From NCBI GenBank assembly GCA_001642005.1, contig LWCA01000469.1, positions 1 through 26,415 of the forward strand: a DNA stretch of 26,415 nucleotides. The letters are read 5' to 3'. The first letter of the stretch is position 1. The number at the start of each line of letters is the position of its first letter. Position numbers and translations under genes: made by a program. The DNA comes from Intoshia linei. Taxonomy: Eukaryota; Orthonectida; Rhopaluridae. The notes under the pieces were generated by a model. That model was not told where the DNA came from and ran no database searches. It was given only the letters and a program-made list of their open reading frames with translations. This document shows positions 9,008-18,592 of the stretch, in pieces.

Positions 9008-10539
9008 TCAGCGCGGTTCAACTTCTTCACCAAATATGATGGACGTATCATTTAAGGATTTCTGCCAAGCAGCGTCTCTCAATTCAATAATCTCCATATA
9101 TCGATTAATTTCAATGTTAATGTCTGGAACAATACCTAGTTTAATATATAATTAAAATAACTATGGATTAATCCAACTAACTATGAACTTGATCATGTAA
9201 TTTTTTCAGAAACATCCCATCAAATACAATTTTTGAAATTTCAAAAACAAAAAAAATTTTAAGATTATTTTTGATAAATTTGGGTCATGGGGTAGAAGAC
9301 AATGTAAGTTAAAAAATAAATATAAAAAATTAAATAAAAAATTAATTTCACTTTAAAATAATCATAACGAAAGTAAATAATACAAACCTAAAAATATTTA
9401 ATACCAAAGAATAAGAAATCGCACTTTGTCAACAGTTAATTGGTTAAAAAAAATTGATAAAATTGAATTTTGATGTTGGTCCTTTTTGTAAAATGTTGAT
9501 AATCACTGATATAAATATCCCATATTTAATATATATTAAACATATTACCAATTACTTCATATGATATCCACAAATGCCTAAATTCATTGAAGCGAACAGT
9601 TCCTCTAATATTTACAACGTCTCCCAAAATTGGTGTAAAATTTATTTTATAATCTAAAGACACTTAATGTAGCACTAAATATCAAAAAGGACTGAAAATT
9701 ACTTTGAGTTTTATATCCACTGCAACAAATAATGGTACCCGTCAAATCTGTGACTAAAATATTTTTTTAGTAAATAAATTACGTCTCATAAGTAGAATTA
9801 AATTTTTTATCATGTCTGTAAAACATGTTAACGCTCAGTATGCATTGTTTGGGTCCTCGATTTTAATTACCACATTATCAAAAATATTTTAATTTTTTAA
9901 GTTTCTAACAAAGCGTGGGTTTGGGTAGAATAACTTCGTTCTTGATTTAGTATTAGATAAAAAATTAACTGAAAAAAGTTAGAGCGGCTTTGTTAATTAA
10001 ATACATATTTGATATTTTTGGGCCAACATAAGTCAATATTCAGTTGAGTAAAATAATCATCTATTTTGCAATTGTATTTTTGATTTTTTTACCAAATTTT
10101 TTTAGGTTTCTTTAAGGGAAAATTTTTTCACCCAATTTTTCGAGATTTTCAAGTTATTTTTGATCTAAAAATTTGGTAGGGTTTTTAAGGGAACATATCT
10201 ACATTTTTCTATCATTTTTTAAATATTTTGAAGACAATTTTTGAACTAAAATTTTAAAAATATAATTTAATGTAAGAATTTAAAAAAAATGTAATACCAT
10301 AGTATATTTTAGTACCATTTTACCAGTTACAGAAGGCAATAATAAATAAATAAAAAGTTACGGTTAAATTGTAATCGATTGGTTATTTTGGTGACAATTC
10401 CAATTACGTCAACCTTGCTTCTAATATGATTTTGGTCGATATGACTAATAAAAATCTTTTGAGCTACTTGGTTGCCATTTATACTTGAAATAATTACATT
10501 TTTCAATTCATTTTTTTCAATTATTTTATTTTCAGACAT
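9008..10539 (-). CDS. STN1: STN1-like OB-fold protein (CST telomere complex)
   Basis: The exons are 10539-10362, 9753-9703, 9653-9549 and 9135-9008, with consistent phases. They total 462 nt, giving 153 residues. STN1 is the RPA2-like subunit of the CTC1-STN1-TEN1 complex, which binds single-stranded telomeric DNA and helps DNA polymerase alpha fill in the C-strand. The sequence shows the STN1 OB fold: KVDVIGIVTKI (~42-52), DLTGTIICC (about 62-70; compare D-x-T-G-x-I-x-C in STN1), GDVVNIRGTVR, and a C-terminal helix with NRYMEIIELRDAAW matching the R-x-x-E-L helix that closes the domain. It ends after the OB fold, whereas vertebrate STN1 (about 370 residues) adds two winged-helix domains. Intron 1 holds a fold-back/minisatellite fragment and intron 3 a hAT-like right end. 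Another short OB-fold protein of the RPA2 type is the main alternative. Confidence 0.8.
9430..9509. mobile_element. hAT-like right terminus in STN1 intron 3
   Basis: GTTGGTCC..TTTTGTAAAATGTTGATAATCACTG ends at about 9509. Its complement begins CAGTGATTATCAACATTTT, a typical hAT end. No matching left end or target duplication was identified inside the intron, so only a relic is claimed and the left boundary is arbitrary. Confidence 0.35.
10030..10270. repeat. Truncated copy of the fold-back/minisatellite family
   Basis: CAATATTCAGTTGAGTAAAA and ATAATCATCTATTTT near 10036-10066 match the terminal arm of the fold-back element at 4385 (CATTCAGTTGAG…ATAATCATCGATTTT). They are followed by about three minisatellite units (…GGTTTCTTTAAGGGAAAA, …GGTAGGGTTTTTAAGGGAAC…, …GAACTAAAATTTTAAAA). 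Only one arm is present. It lies in intron 1 of the STN1-like gene. Confidence 0.7.
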
Positions 10540-10587
10540 TTATATAAGATAAAAACCAAAAAATAATTTAAAATATTTATTTACATC

Positions 10588-11740
10588 CTACGATAAAAAT
10601 TTTACATTGTCGTCAACGCTTTTAGATGCATTATCATTATTTACGCTATTAGCATAATTGTAAACCGAGTTTTTTACTTGATGCAACATTTTTTTTACGT
10701 CTATTTTTGTTAATTTATTTGACATTTTGCCGTTCTTCATCAATATCATAACAGTATCGAGTGATTTTTTCAGTCTTCTATTAAAATATTTACAATGTTA
10801 GTAAATACAATATTCATGTAAATAGAATTAAATAGTTAAGGGTTAAGTTAATATTTTATAACAAACTGTTTTTATTTTACCAACCCTGTATGTGAGTTTT
10901 AGTACATATGTTGTATTATTTAATTTAATAAAAAAAATTTACACAAAGGGTCGCCTAAAATTTTTGGAAGTGGCCTCTAAAAATAATATTTCGTAAATTC
11001 ACTAAATTCCTTGTTAAAGAAAAAAGGTTACGTCTGCCCATGACACCTCAATTACATCAAAATTTGTTATATACCTCAAGAGATAATAATAAGCACCTTT
11101 GGCGACCCTTGGTTGACACAGTTAACCGTTTATGTACCTGATATGACAAAGTTTGCAACAAGAGCACTTTATCTGTTTTTCGATATTGTTAATTTCATTT
11201 TTCATCAAAAACATAGACAATTTGTATTGATTTAATTCTTTCAATTTAAATTTTTTACATTTATTTTTTTCTATTAAAAAATTGACAACGGTACTAAAAA
11301 TGTTTAATTAAAATATAAATAACTTTAAACCATATAAGCCAACCCAAAACAATGAAAATGCTGATAATAATTAAACATACAGCAAAAATTATCAAAAAAT
11401 TTATCCAAAAAGCATCATCTAAATTTTTATTTCAATAATTAAAAATTAATAATTAAAAAATTACCTAAATATTCTTGTTCACGTTTCAAAATTTCCATTC
11501 CATATAATGAGTTAATATTACATGTTGAAACTTGCAACTTGTCAATTCAATTGATAAAGATATACTTAGTGTAAAGTAAATAATTCAATTAAAAATTTAC
11601 AATGCGTGAAGAATCTTTAATTAATGAATAAGATCACTTTTAAATAATTAAGATTATAACCCATATAAATAAAATATATACGCATGGATAACTGTTTCAA
11701 TTCCAACGTCACGATTATTTTCACAAACATAGATATGCAT
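10588..11740 (-). CDS. Single-pass membrane protein, five exons, unrecognised family
   Basis: The exons are 11740-11693, 11537-11465, 11418-11331, 11293-11138 and 10777-10588. They sum to 555 nt (184 residues) with all phases agreeing. A long hydrophobic helix (FLIIFAVCLIIISIFIVLGW, about residues 49-68) is preceded by LKREQEYLDDAFW and followed by a basic Lys-rich stretch (IEKNKCKKFKLKEL), so the tail is probably cytosolic. That tail has a cysteine cluster IKCSCCKLCHIRR (~112-124) and a polar Asn/Ser-rich end. The LQVSTCNINSL stretch just before the helix resembles a leucine-rich repeat, so further 5' ectodomain exons may exist. The first exon is the least certain part; ATG at 11498 is an alternative start. 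An AATAAA lies just after the stop, inside the 48-bp gap to the STN1-like ATG. Confidence 0.65.
10946..11112. mobile_element. Small hAT-like MITE in an intron
   Basis: AAGGGTCGCC at 10946-10955 is inverted as GGCGACCCTT at 11101-11110. Flanking octamers TTTACACA (10938-10945) and TTGACACA (11113-11120) differ at one position, as in an aged 8-bp target duplication. It is about 167 bp, non-coding, and lies in the last intron of the membrane-protein gene. Confidence 0.6.
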
Positions 11741-11751
11741 GTTACCTATCA

Positions 11752-14700
11752 ATGTTAATATCTGACTCGTACAGAAAATTTACTTGGACAAACATTTTGG
11801 GACGTTGTATACCGCTTAGTAAACTTAAAGCGCCCAGAATTAGAAAATGTAATTTTTTATTTGATTTGATTTACATGATAATTTTTAAAATTTTATTAAA
11901 TTCTAAATTTTAAATTTTAAAATTCATAGTTTCCCAAAAAATTGAAAAAACTAATGAATCCGTTGATATTCATAAACAAGACTGGAAAAACCCAGAAATT
12001 ATAGTATTGAAATATAAAAATAACCGACTAAATTTAATAATAGAAATTAACATTGGCACACCAAAAATTAAATCATGCGTACCAAAGAAAAGGCTTTAAA
12101 AAACTACAAAAAAGGATAAACTACAAATATTTAGATTTAAGTGACAACGGTATAACAGATTTATCAAAATTTGATTTTGAAAGGTAAATATCAACACCTC
12201 AACTATGTACATTGTATAATTAAATAATGATGTGATTTTTAAATAATTTTTAGTGTTACTTCAATGAACCTAAAACTCAATTATATCAAATCACTTAAGG
12301 TATTATATTACAGTTAAAGTATTAGAATAATGTTTAGTCATATATTTTTAGTATTTAAGTATTTTTACGATGAATCATTTCATATTTTATTTTTCATGGC
12401 GGATTTTTTTAATTTTAGCATTTTTCTTATTGTTCCAGTTAAATTTTTTTGATTACAAAAATTAAATTGTTTTTTCTCATTTTTCTTTAGTTCCGCGTTT
12501 TCCAAACGCGGCTCCGTATAATTTTAATTTTTAACTTTCGAGAAGCAAATCTATACATTTTAAAAGTATTTTTAAAATACCATAATTGATTCAAAATTCG
12601 AATAAATAAAAAGTAACGATTTGCTCATTTTTGAAATTCACACTGTTAAAACTTAATTTAATGTACATTGTTTTACTGTTCCGTCAAAATAATTATACAC
12701 TCTCACCCATATGTAGGAAAAGGTTAAGAAACAATCAAATTGATTTGTTACAATTACTTTTTTATATTTGACAGATTGTGCCTTCCTGCCAGGAAGTTAC
12801 TGGTATACGTATAAATATTCGAATCTAAATTATGTGAGATTATTAAGCTGTCAAATTGTGTTAAGGATTAATAAGTATGCTTTCGTATAAATAAAAGGGT
12901 AAAAATAAACGTAAAACAGTTATACATGATGATACTAAACAAACTTGTATTTGTATATGTAAAAAAACTTTAAATTTTAATATTTATCGTAATTATAAAT
13001 TTGGAATTCATTTACATGCAATTAAAGTGTACATAAATTAAAAGAATTTTTTAAATCAATGCATATTTTACAATAGTTTAGGTGCATAATAATTTTAATT
13101 TTTGTCAAAAGTCAGACATTTTACAGTTACATTTAGATCAGTGTTTAGATACAAATTTTATCATGTTACTAAACTAAATTTAAACATTCAAAATTAAAAG
13201 ATTAGTATATATGCTATTCACGCTTTCTAAATAGACGTATATACAATAAAAAAAAATTTGTTTGAAGATTCTAATTGTTTTATTATATATGTTATGATTT
13301 TAATTGTTTAATTGTTTAGAATTTATAAAAATTTATTTAAAATAATGTTTTTCATTCATTATGTATTTATTTAGGTATTACCAAAAATGAAAAATTTAAT
13401 GTGGCTAGATCTTAGAGACAATGCAATCGAATCCTTAAAAGGTCTCAAATCATTGATAAATTTAAAATATCTTGATTTACGAGGAAATCAAGTTCAATTT
13501 AATGATCAAAACTACCGAAAAAAGTAAATTTACAAATACAAACGTGTATAAATGGTGGTGGTGTATAACAGCTTTGATAAATTGTATAAATTTAATTTAA
13601 TTAGTTTATTAATTATATTTTAAATTTTATTATTTTATTTTATTTTGGATTTACTGTAAATCATTTACATTATAAATTTTATATAGATTAAAATAAATAA
13701 TTAATTTTATTAGTAAGATTAAAATACACATTTCACATGACACAACCAGTTTTCACTTTCATTTTTTTCATTGCTTGTAAAGATATAATGAGAAATGAAT
13801 CCCTAAAAATGACTGGGGAAAATAAATACAGACTATTTTGTCATATCCTTACTTGTATAAAGTAATAGTTGATAAAAATGAGTGTTTGTCTAACCATTTA
13901 TATATTTATCAATAAATTTTATAAAAATTTCCATAATCTGTAATGTCATAATTTAATCAATTTCACATTAAAATTACTAAAAAATGTACATCTCAATTTC
14001 GATATTATAGTTGATTAAATGTACTAGACATCCCATTATAATATACATTGCATTTCATTGCAGTTGTTTGCAACCTTTTTATGCTAGGCCCACTTTAATT
14101 CTTAAAAAATTCCATTTCCACTTTAAAAAATGACTTAACAATGTTAAGTTAACATTCATTTTTTTTAGCGGATATAATAGTTAACAAAATGTAAATCAAA
14201 ACAAAATTAAATAATATTATTAATTCAATATCTATTTTTTATAAAAACTATAATTTTGTAATAAATTACAAATATAAAGCTATGATGTTATTAATGTCGA
14301 CAGTTGAGCTAATTACATGTATAATATTTATTTTATATAATTAATTATATCACTGACCATAGAGATTATACCAGATTTTCTTAATATCCTTACTTATATA
14401 ATATGCTGTGCAATATTTGTTTGTGTGTGTGTTACCCTTTATTTCAATAACTGCATGTCTTAGAATTTTATAAAGTCATCATTTCAATTACAGTTTTTTC
14501 CGGGGTGTTAGCAAAATAAAATTCAATCTACCAAACTCACATCTTACGGGTCAAAAAGTCCAATTGTCCTTTTTTTTGAAAATCTAACGAGTTCGAGAAT
14601 TTAAAAAAATATATACTGTGATATCGATTTTAAAATCTTGAATATTATCATAAATTTAAATTTAAAAAAAATATATCTTCAGGGCCAAAACCCTAAAATT

Positions 14701-15545
14701 ACCCCTTTTTATGAAAACAGCTCTAGAATTTAAAAAAATTACCGGTGGTACAGTGGTATCCTGTTAACACACACAAAAAATTTAAATCAGAATAAGTTAC
14801 GCCTTCATGGTCAAAAAAGCATTTTAGTTTTCATATATTTTTTTCCGAAATGTTTTATTAAAACATAAAATGTGAAATAATTAATGGTCCGAAAATTAAA
14901 AAAAAGGATTATTCTGATAGAGCTTATTCCAGTTGATATAAATACAAAATTTCAACCCTACAAATCTACGAATTCCCGGTGAAAAATAATTTTAATATAT
15001 TATCAACCAATATTTTCAACTATTTCGATTAAAATAAAAATTGAAAATCTATATAATTCATTTTTTCGGAATTTTTTTTGATTTCTATGCAATTTTTAAA
15101 TTTCAAATTATCATTTTCAAAACATTTTGAATAAAATTTAAGTAGAAACTACAACAATGAAACTAAAAGTCATACAACTTTGTTAATATCATTTTTATAT
15201 TTATTACAATCCTTTGCAATATTGGTAAAATTCACCTGAAATATGTTTATAAAGTACTGATTCCGTTAATTCTTGATACATAATTGGGGTTGTAAGTATT
15301 TATTAAATTGATACTGAATATATATTATCACATTGAAAATTATACAAACCTATTTTTTATTTTTCCTCGAATTTTTGTACGTTGTACATAGCAGTCAACC
15401 TAGTAACTTTATAGATATCATATGGTAAATAGATTATGAATACCTGTCAATTCAATAAATGTATAAAAAGTTCTATATAAATAATTTTAGAATTTTTAAA
15501 GTACTACCAAATCTAGAATATCTTGATGGATGGAGAAATATATGA
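11752..15545 (+). CDS. Leucine-rich-repeat protein, six exons
   Basis: The exons are 11752-11848, 11930-12003, 12044-12183, 12254-12299, 13375-13523 and 15491-15545. They sum to 561 nt (186 residues), phase-consistent, ending in TGA. At least four leucine-rich repeats are visible: YLDLSDNGITDL (~99-110), VTSMNLKLNYIKSL (~118-131), LMWLDLRDNAIESL (~140-153) and LKYLDLRGNQV (~162-172). The C-terminus NYRKKIFKVLPNLEYLDGW is an LRR cap like that ending the LRR domain of ANP32, U2A' and SDS22-type proteins (Y-R-x-x-(V/I)-F-x-x-L-P-x-L-x-x-L-D-G). No acidic tail, signal peptide or membrane helix is present, so a cytosolic or nuclear protein-interaction role is likely but unassigned. Intron 2 is only 40 nt (12004-12043); introns 4 and 5 are 1.1 and 2.0 kb. 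The first exon is less certain than the LRR exons. Confidence 0.82.
12493..12511. other. Perfect GC-rich hairpin in LRR intron 4
   Basis: CCGCGTTT, loop TCC, AAACGCGG forms an exact 8-bp stem with a 3-nt loop, in DNA that is otherwise nearly all A and T. It lies in the 1.1-kb intron 4. The function is unknown. It might be a transposon relic or a structured RNA element. Confidence 0.5.
14061..14100 (+). mobile_element. hAT-like left terminus relic in LRR intron 5
   Basis: CAGTTGTTTGCAACCTTTTT followed by ATGCTAGGCCCAC resembles the CAGxxGTxxGCAACC..GGCC ends of the two MITEs at 23002 and 23458. No right end was identified, so the extent of the element is unknown. Confidence 0.45.
14385..15159. 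repeat. Interspersed repeat, copy B
   Basis: This is the same repeat as 576-1433, in the same orientation, inside LRR intron 5. It begins ATATCCTTACTTATATAATA followed by a short TTTGTTTGTGTGTGTGT tract and ends CTACAACAATG. It has a single copy of the ~55-bp segment duplicated in copy A and lacks ~70 bp present in copy A near 1270-1330. The CATATCCTTACTTGTATAAA fragment at 13846 may be a third, 5'-end-only copy. Confidence 0.75.
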
Positions 15546-16895
15546 TTTGTATTTCCGAATAAAATTTAATATACAATCTAATACGAATATAGGCAACACC
15601 GTGAAATAATTTTATCACTTTTTAATATACAATATATTATATTTATATATTAACCCATTTTCTCCCAAGCCATTTTTTCATTTTTTTTGCAAATTTTAAT
15701 AATTTTATGCTAATTGAAGATGTCATGTAAAATTTGAAATAATTTACAATAGTAATTATCGAGATATATCGTGTGATCAATGATCATATGGTCACATTGA
15801 AATAAATTTCGTTAATTTTTTTTCTGAAACAGAAATAAAGATATATTTCAACTCGATAAATCCATATATTCCTTTATCTCTTCCTATATTATTGCCGAAA
15901 ATTTTAAATTAATACTCTTAAAAAGTATTACATTTTGTTATTTTGTTAGTCCAGAGATGAGTAAAATTAACGTTGACACTATAGATATCGCAGGAATAAT
16001 TGGTTTTAGTTTCATTTTTATTTAACTCAAATTATTAAATTGTTGATACATTATCAAAATTCATAGGTGTAAAAATTAGTTCATTAATTAATTTGTAAAA
16101 TTAAACAAGAGATGAAATAAATTTTGATAAATAACTGCCATTCTAGTTTCAATGACAATTAAATACATTACAAGAATGACACGTTCTCTAGAAATTTGAA
16201 ATGAATGAATAAATTATGATAAGAAATGTCTAATTAATGAAATACATTAATGAATTCAAAATTTTGTTTAGTGACACTAAATTTTAGTGGTTATAATGTA
16301 GTACACAAAAATATCAATTGTGACTACTCATAATTTAATTAGGATTAATCCGATTGTAGAGGAGCGACACAATGAAACGCAGAAAGAAAAAAACTAGAAA
16401 TGTTAATCTTTAATTATAATTCGTTTGACTTATAATTTATACTAACAGTATTACTATTTAAATATTATTACATGTACATTATTTTATTACAACGTTATCA
16501 TTTCATTGTTAATATTATCAAAGTTTTTAATTTTTTCAATTTTTATCAATTTAAGCCAGTTAAAATTTACAATCATTAAATTAAAAACAAAATGAATAAA
16601 TGGCAAATTATTGAGAATGATAAAAATAACAAGACCGTTAGGATGGAATTTAGTTAAATCAAATGATCATTACTCATAATTATAAGTAAAATAAAAAAAA
16701 TGTAAATAAATTATGAAAATAAAGGTTTTTTTACCAAATCCAAAAAATTGAACAGTACTTTATAATATTAATGAAATTGCATACATTAGAACTTGGCGCA
16801 ATATTTTATATATAATTGAACCAGGTAATATAACACTAATTTAGTCTATTGAAATAAAATAATGTATATTTTTTAAAATTTTTAGTCAATTATTA
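15546..16895. other. A+T-rich intergenic DNA between the LRR gene and TMEM223
   Basis: No exon, RNA gene or clear transposon was recognised. A 13-codon basic frame beginning ATGAAACGCAGAAAG near 16372 was seen but not called. The right end contains the TMEM223 5' flank, including a TTTTTAG possible acceptor ending at 16886 that could join an untranslated leader exon. Confidence 0.55.
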
Positions 16896-17604
16896 ATGTT
16901 TTTACTTTACAAATTGAAAAAATTATATTTTAATTCTCAAATCATATCTCGATACTTCCAAAAACAAGTAGAAATTTCAAAATTGAAAAAATATACACTT
17001 GTTTATGAATATTCAAATAAATCAAAAAAGCTGATAATTCGTGCTTCAGCATTATCTCAGCTTTTCTTTTGGATAAATTTTGGCTTACTGTACAAAACTC
17101 TTGGTAAAAAGTCAAAAATTGATGATGGCCATGAAAATGATAAAAAATGGAATTCTCCCTTATTTTATAGTTGTATTGTTTATGGTAGTTATATCATAGG
17201 TAATTTTGATATTTCTATCCATAATTATAATTATAATCAGTGCTTTACATAATTTGCTTATACATAGTAAACAAATACTGAATCTCTAATCGAATATTTT
17301 AGGAGCCGGCATATTCATGGGATTATCAATTTTGTTACGTCGTACTGTAACCAACATGTCGATATCTAATAATTTGAAAATGATTGAAATGAAGACATAT
17401 GGAGCATTAATGGGAAAAAGAATTGTAAAGATTCCTTTAAAAGACTTGAGTTTTAATTCAACACGATTTATATACACTCAAAATGTTTGGGCTGAAAGAC
17501 CAAATGATTTTTTTTACTTATTGTTCAACAAGGATGAAAAAAATTTTATAAATGCAAATGTATTTGATCAAGTAATTTGCATGAATCGAAAACTGAAAAA
17601 ATAA
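16896..17604 (+). CDS. TMEM223: TMEM223, mitochondrial complex IV assembly factor
   Basis: Two exons, 16896-17199 and 17303-17604, are joined in phase (ATA-G/GA) and give 201 residues. TMEM223 is a mitochondrial inner-membrane protein required for cytochrome c oxidase assembly, linked to COX1 synthesis. The N-terminus MFLLYKLKKLYFN is basic and amphipathic, as expected for mitochondrial import. YTLVYEYSNKS corresponds to the family's D-x-x-L-F-x-H/Y segment. The first membrane helix is around LSQLFFWINFGLLY and the second around FYSCIVYGSYIIGAGIFMGL, split by the intron. The C-terminal domain shows KIPLKDLSF…FYLLFNKDEKNFINANVFDQ, matching the family's V-P-L-K-x-(V/L)-S…FYFLLDK…N-x-x-L-F-D. 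An AATAAA overlaps the stop codon. Convergent with the forkhead gene, stop codons 48 bp apart. Confidence 0.88.
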
Positions 17605-17652
17605 ATAAAAAACTAAAATTTATTTTTACAAATTATTCAACTATTGAATTAA

Positions 17653-18592
17653 TTATATAAAGTTTTCAATTGAAAAAGGTATATTAATTTTTTTCTGGCA
17701 TGTATCTTTTCCGACAATTTTATCTATGGAATAATTTAGTATAGATTTTTTTGTTGAAATTTTCGTGTCTGTTTCGTTTTGAGTCGATAAATTTATTTTA
17801 ATTTTTTTCGCACTTGATTCTGCTTGGTCATACTTTGAAACATTTTCTTTTATTAAAATTTTGTTGTACGGTTTGTTTTGCTGGATATAATACCAAAATT
17901 TTACTCGGTTTTGATAATTTTCCAAGTTGTGTTTGTATAATTGATAATTTTGAATTTGATTTGACAAAAAGTTTTGATATCCCATTTGTTGTAAATTTGT
18001 GTATCTATTTAAATTTTCTTGGGACGGTTGGAAATTTTTTTCATTATCTTTTAAATTTTTGTAATAATTACAATACGTTTCATTCATTGGAATGTGACCG
18101 AAATATGCTGCATTTGTCCGTCTCAGTTTACCTAATTTAGATGGTTATTTTAATAATATTAATATAATATATTTATTACATGTTTTAATATCTATTGAAA
18201 TATTTACCTGTTGTTTCGCCGATGGTTACATTGTAACTTTGAGCAGATAGAGCCCAATAGTTCCCTTTACCAGGATCGTTAAAATTTCTAGGAATTTTGT
18301 AAAAACATTTGTTTAAACTCAGGTTATGTCTTATTGAATTTTGCCATCCAATTTTACTACCTTTGTAATATGGAAATCTTTTCATTATGTATTCGTAAAT
18401 TCCGTTTAATGTTATTTTTGAATCTTTGGAATTTTTAATTGCCATCATTATCATAGCATTATAGCTGAATGCTGGTTTTTCGTGTTCATTTTCTTGACTT
18501 GATAAGTTTTTTGTATCGTTTAGTTCTGATTCCTTATTTAATTTATTATCCATATCATCTTTTCTATCTTTTAAGTATTGATTTTCACTCAT
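17653..18592 (-). CDS. slp: FoxG/sloppy-paired-like forkhead transcription factor
   Basis: Two exons, 18592-18208 and 18131-17653, are separated by a 76-nt intron and give 287 residues. FoxG/Slp proteins bind DNA and usually repress through Groucho; in insects Slp acts in segmentation and head/neural patterning. The winged-helix domain spans ~39-133: [29 protein letters not shown], the recognition helix [15 protein letters not shown], and GKGNYW. The intron interrupts the FoxG-specific IGETTGKLRR wing, and splicing restores KLRR. The domain is derived: KPA for KPP before FSY, and [10 protein letters not shown] for the usual W-M-L-D-P-x-x-x-D-V. After it comes a Gln/Asn/Tyr-rich tail with two eh1-like Groucho motifs, YSIDKIV (~262-268) and FSIENFI (281-287, the very C-terminus). 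An in-frame ATG at 18700 would add 36 residues, but the 18592 start gives a more ordinary N-terminus. Confidence 0.92.

Noticed and set aside
16372-16413. 13-codon basic mini-ORF after GAGGAGCGACACA
   Set aside because: Too short and without a recognised match; ribosomal protein L41 was considered and does not fit.
17286-17477. Minus-strand 63-codon frame
   Set aside because: Antisense shadow of TMEM223 exon 2.
17814-18140. Plus-strand 108-codon frame
   Set aside because: Antisense shadow of forkhead exon 2.
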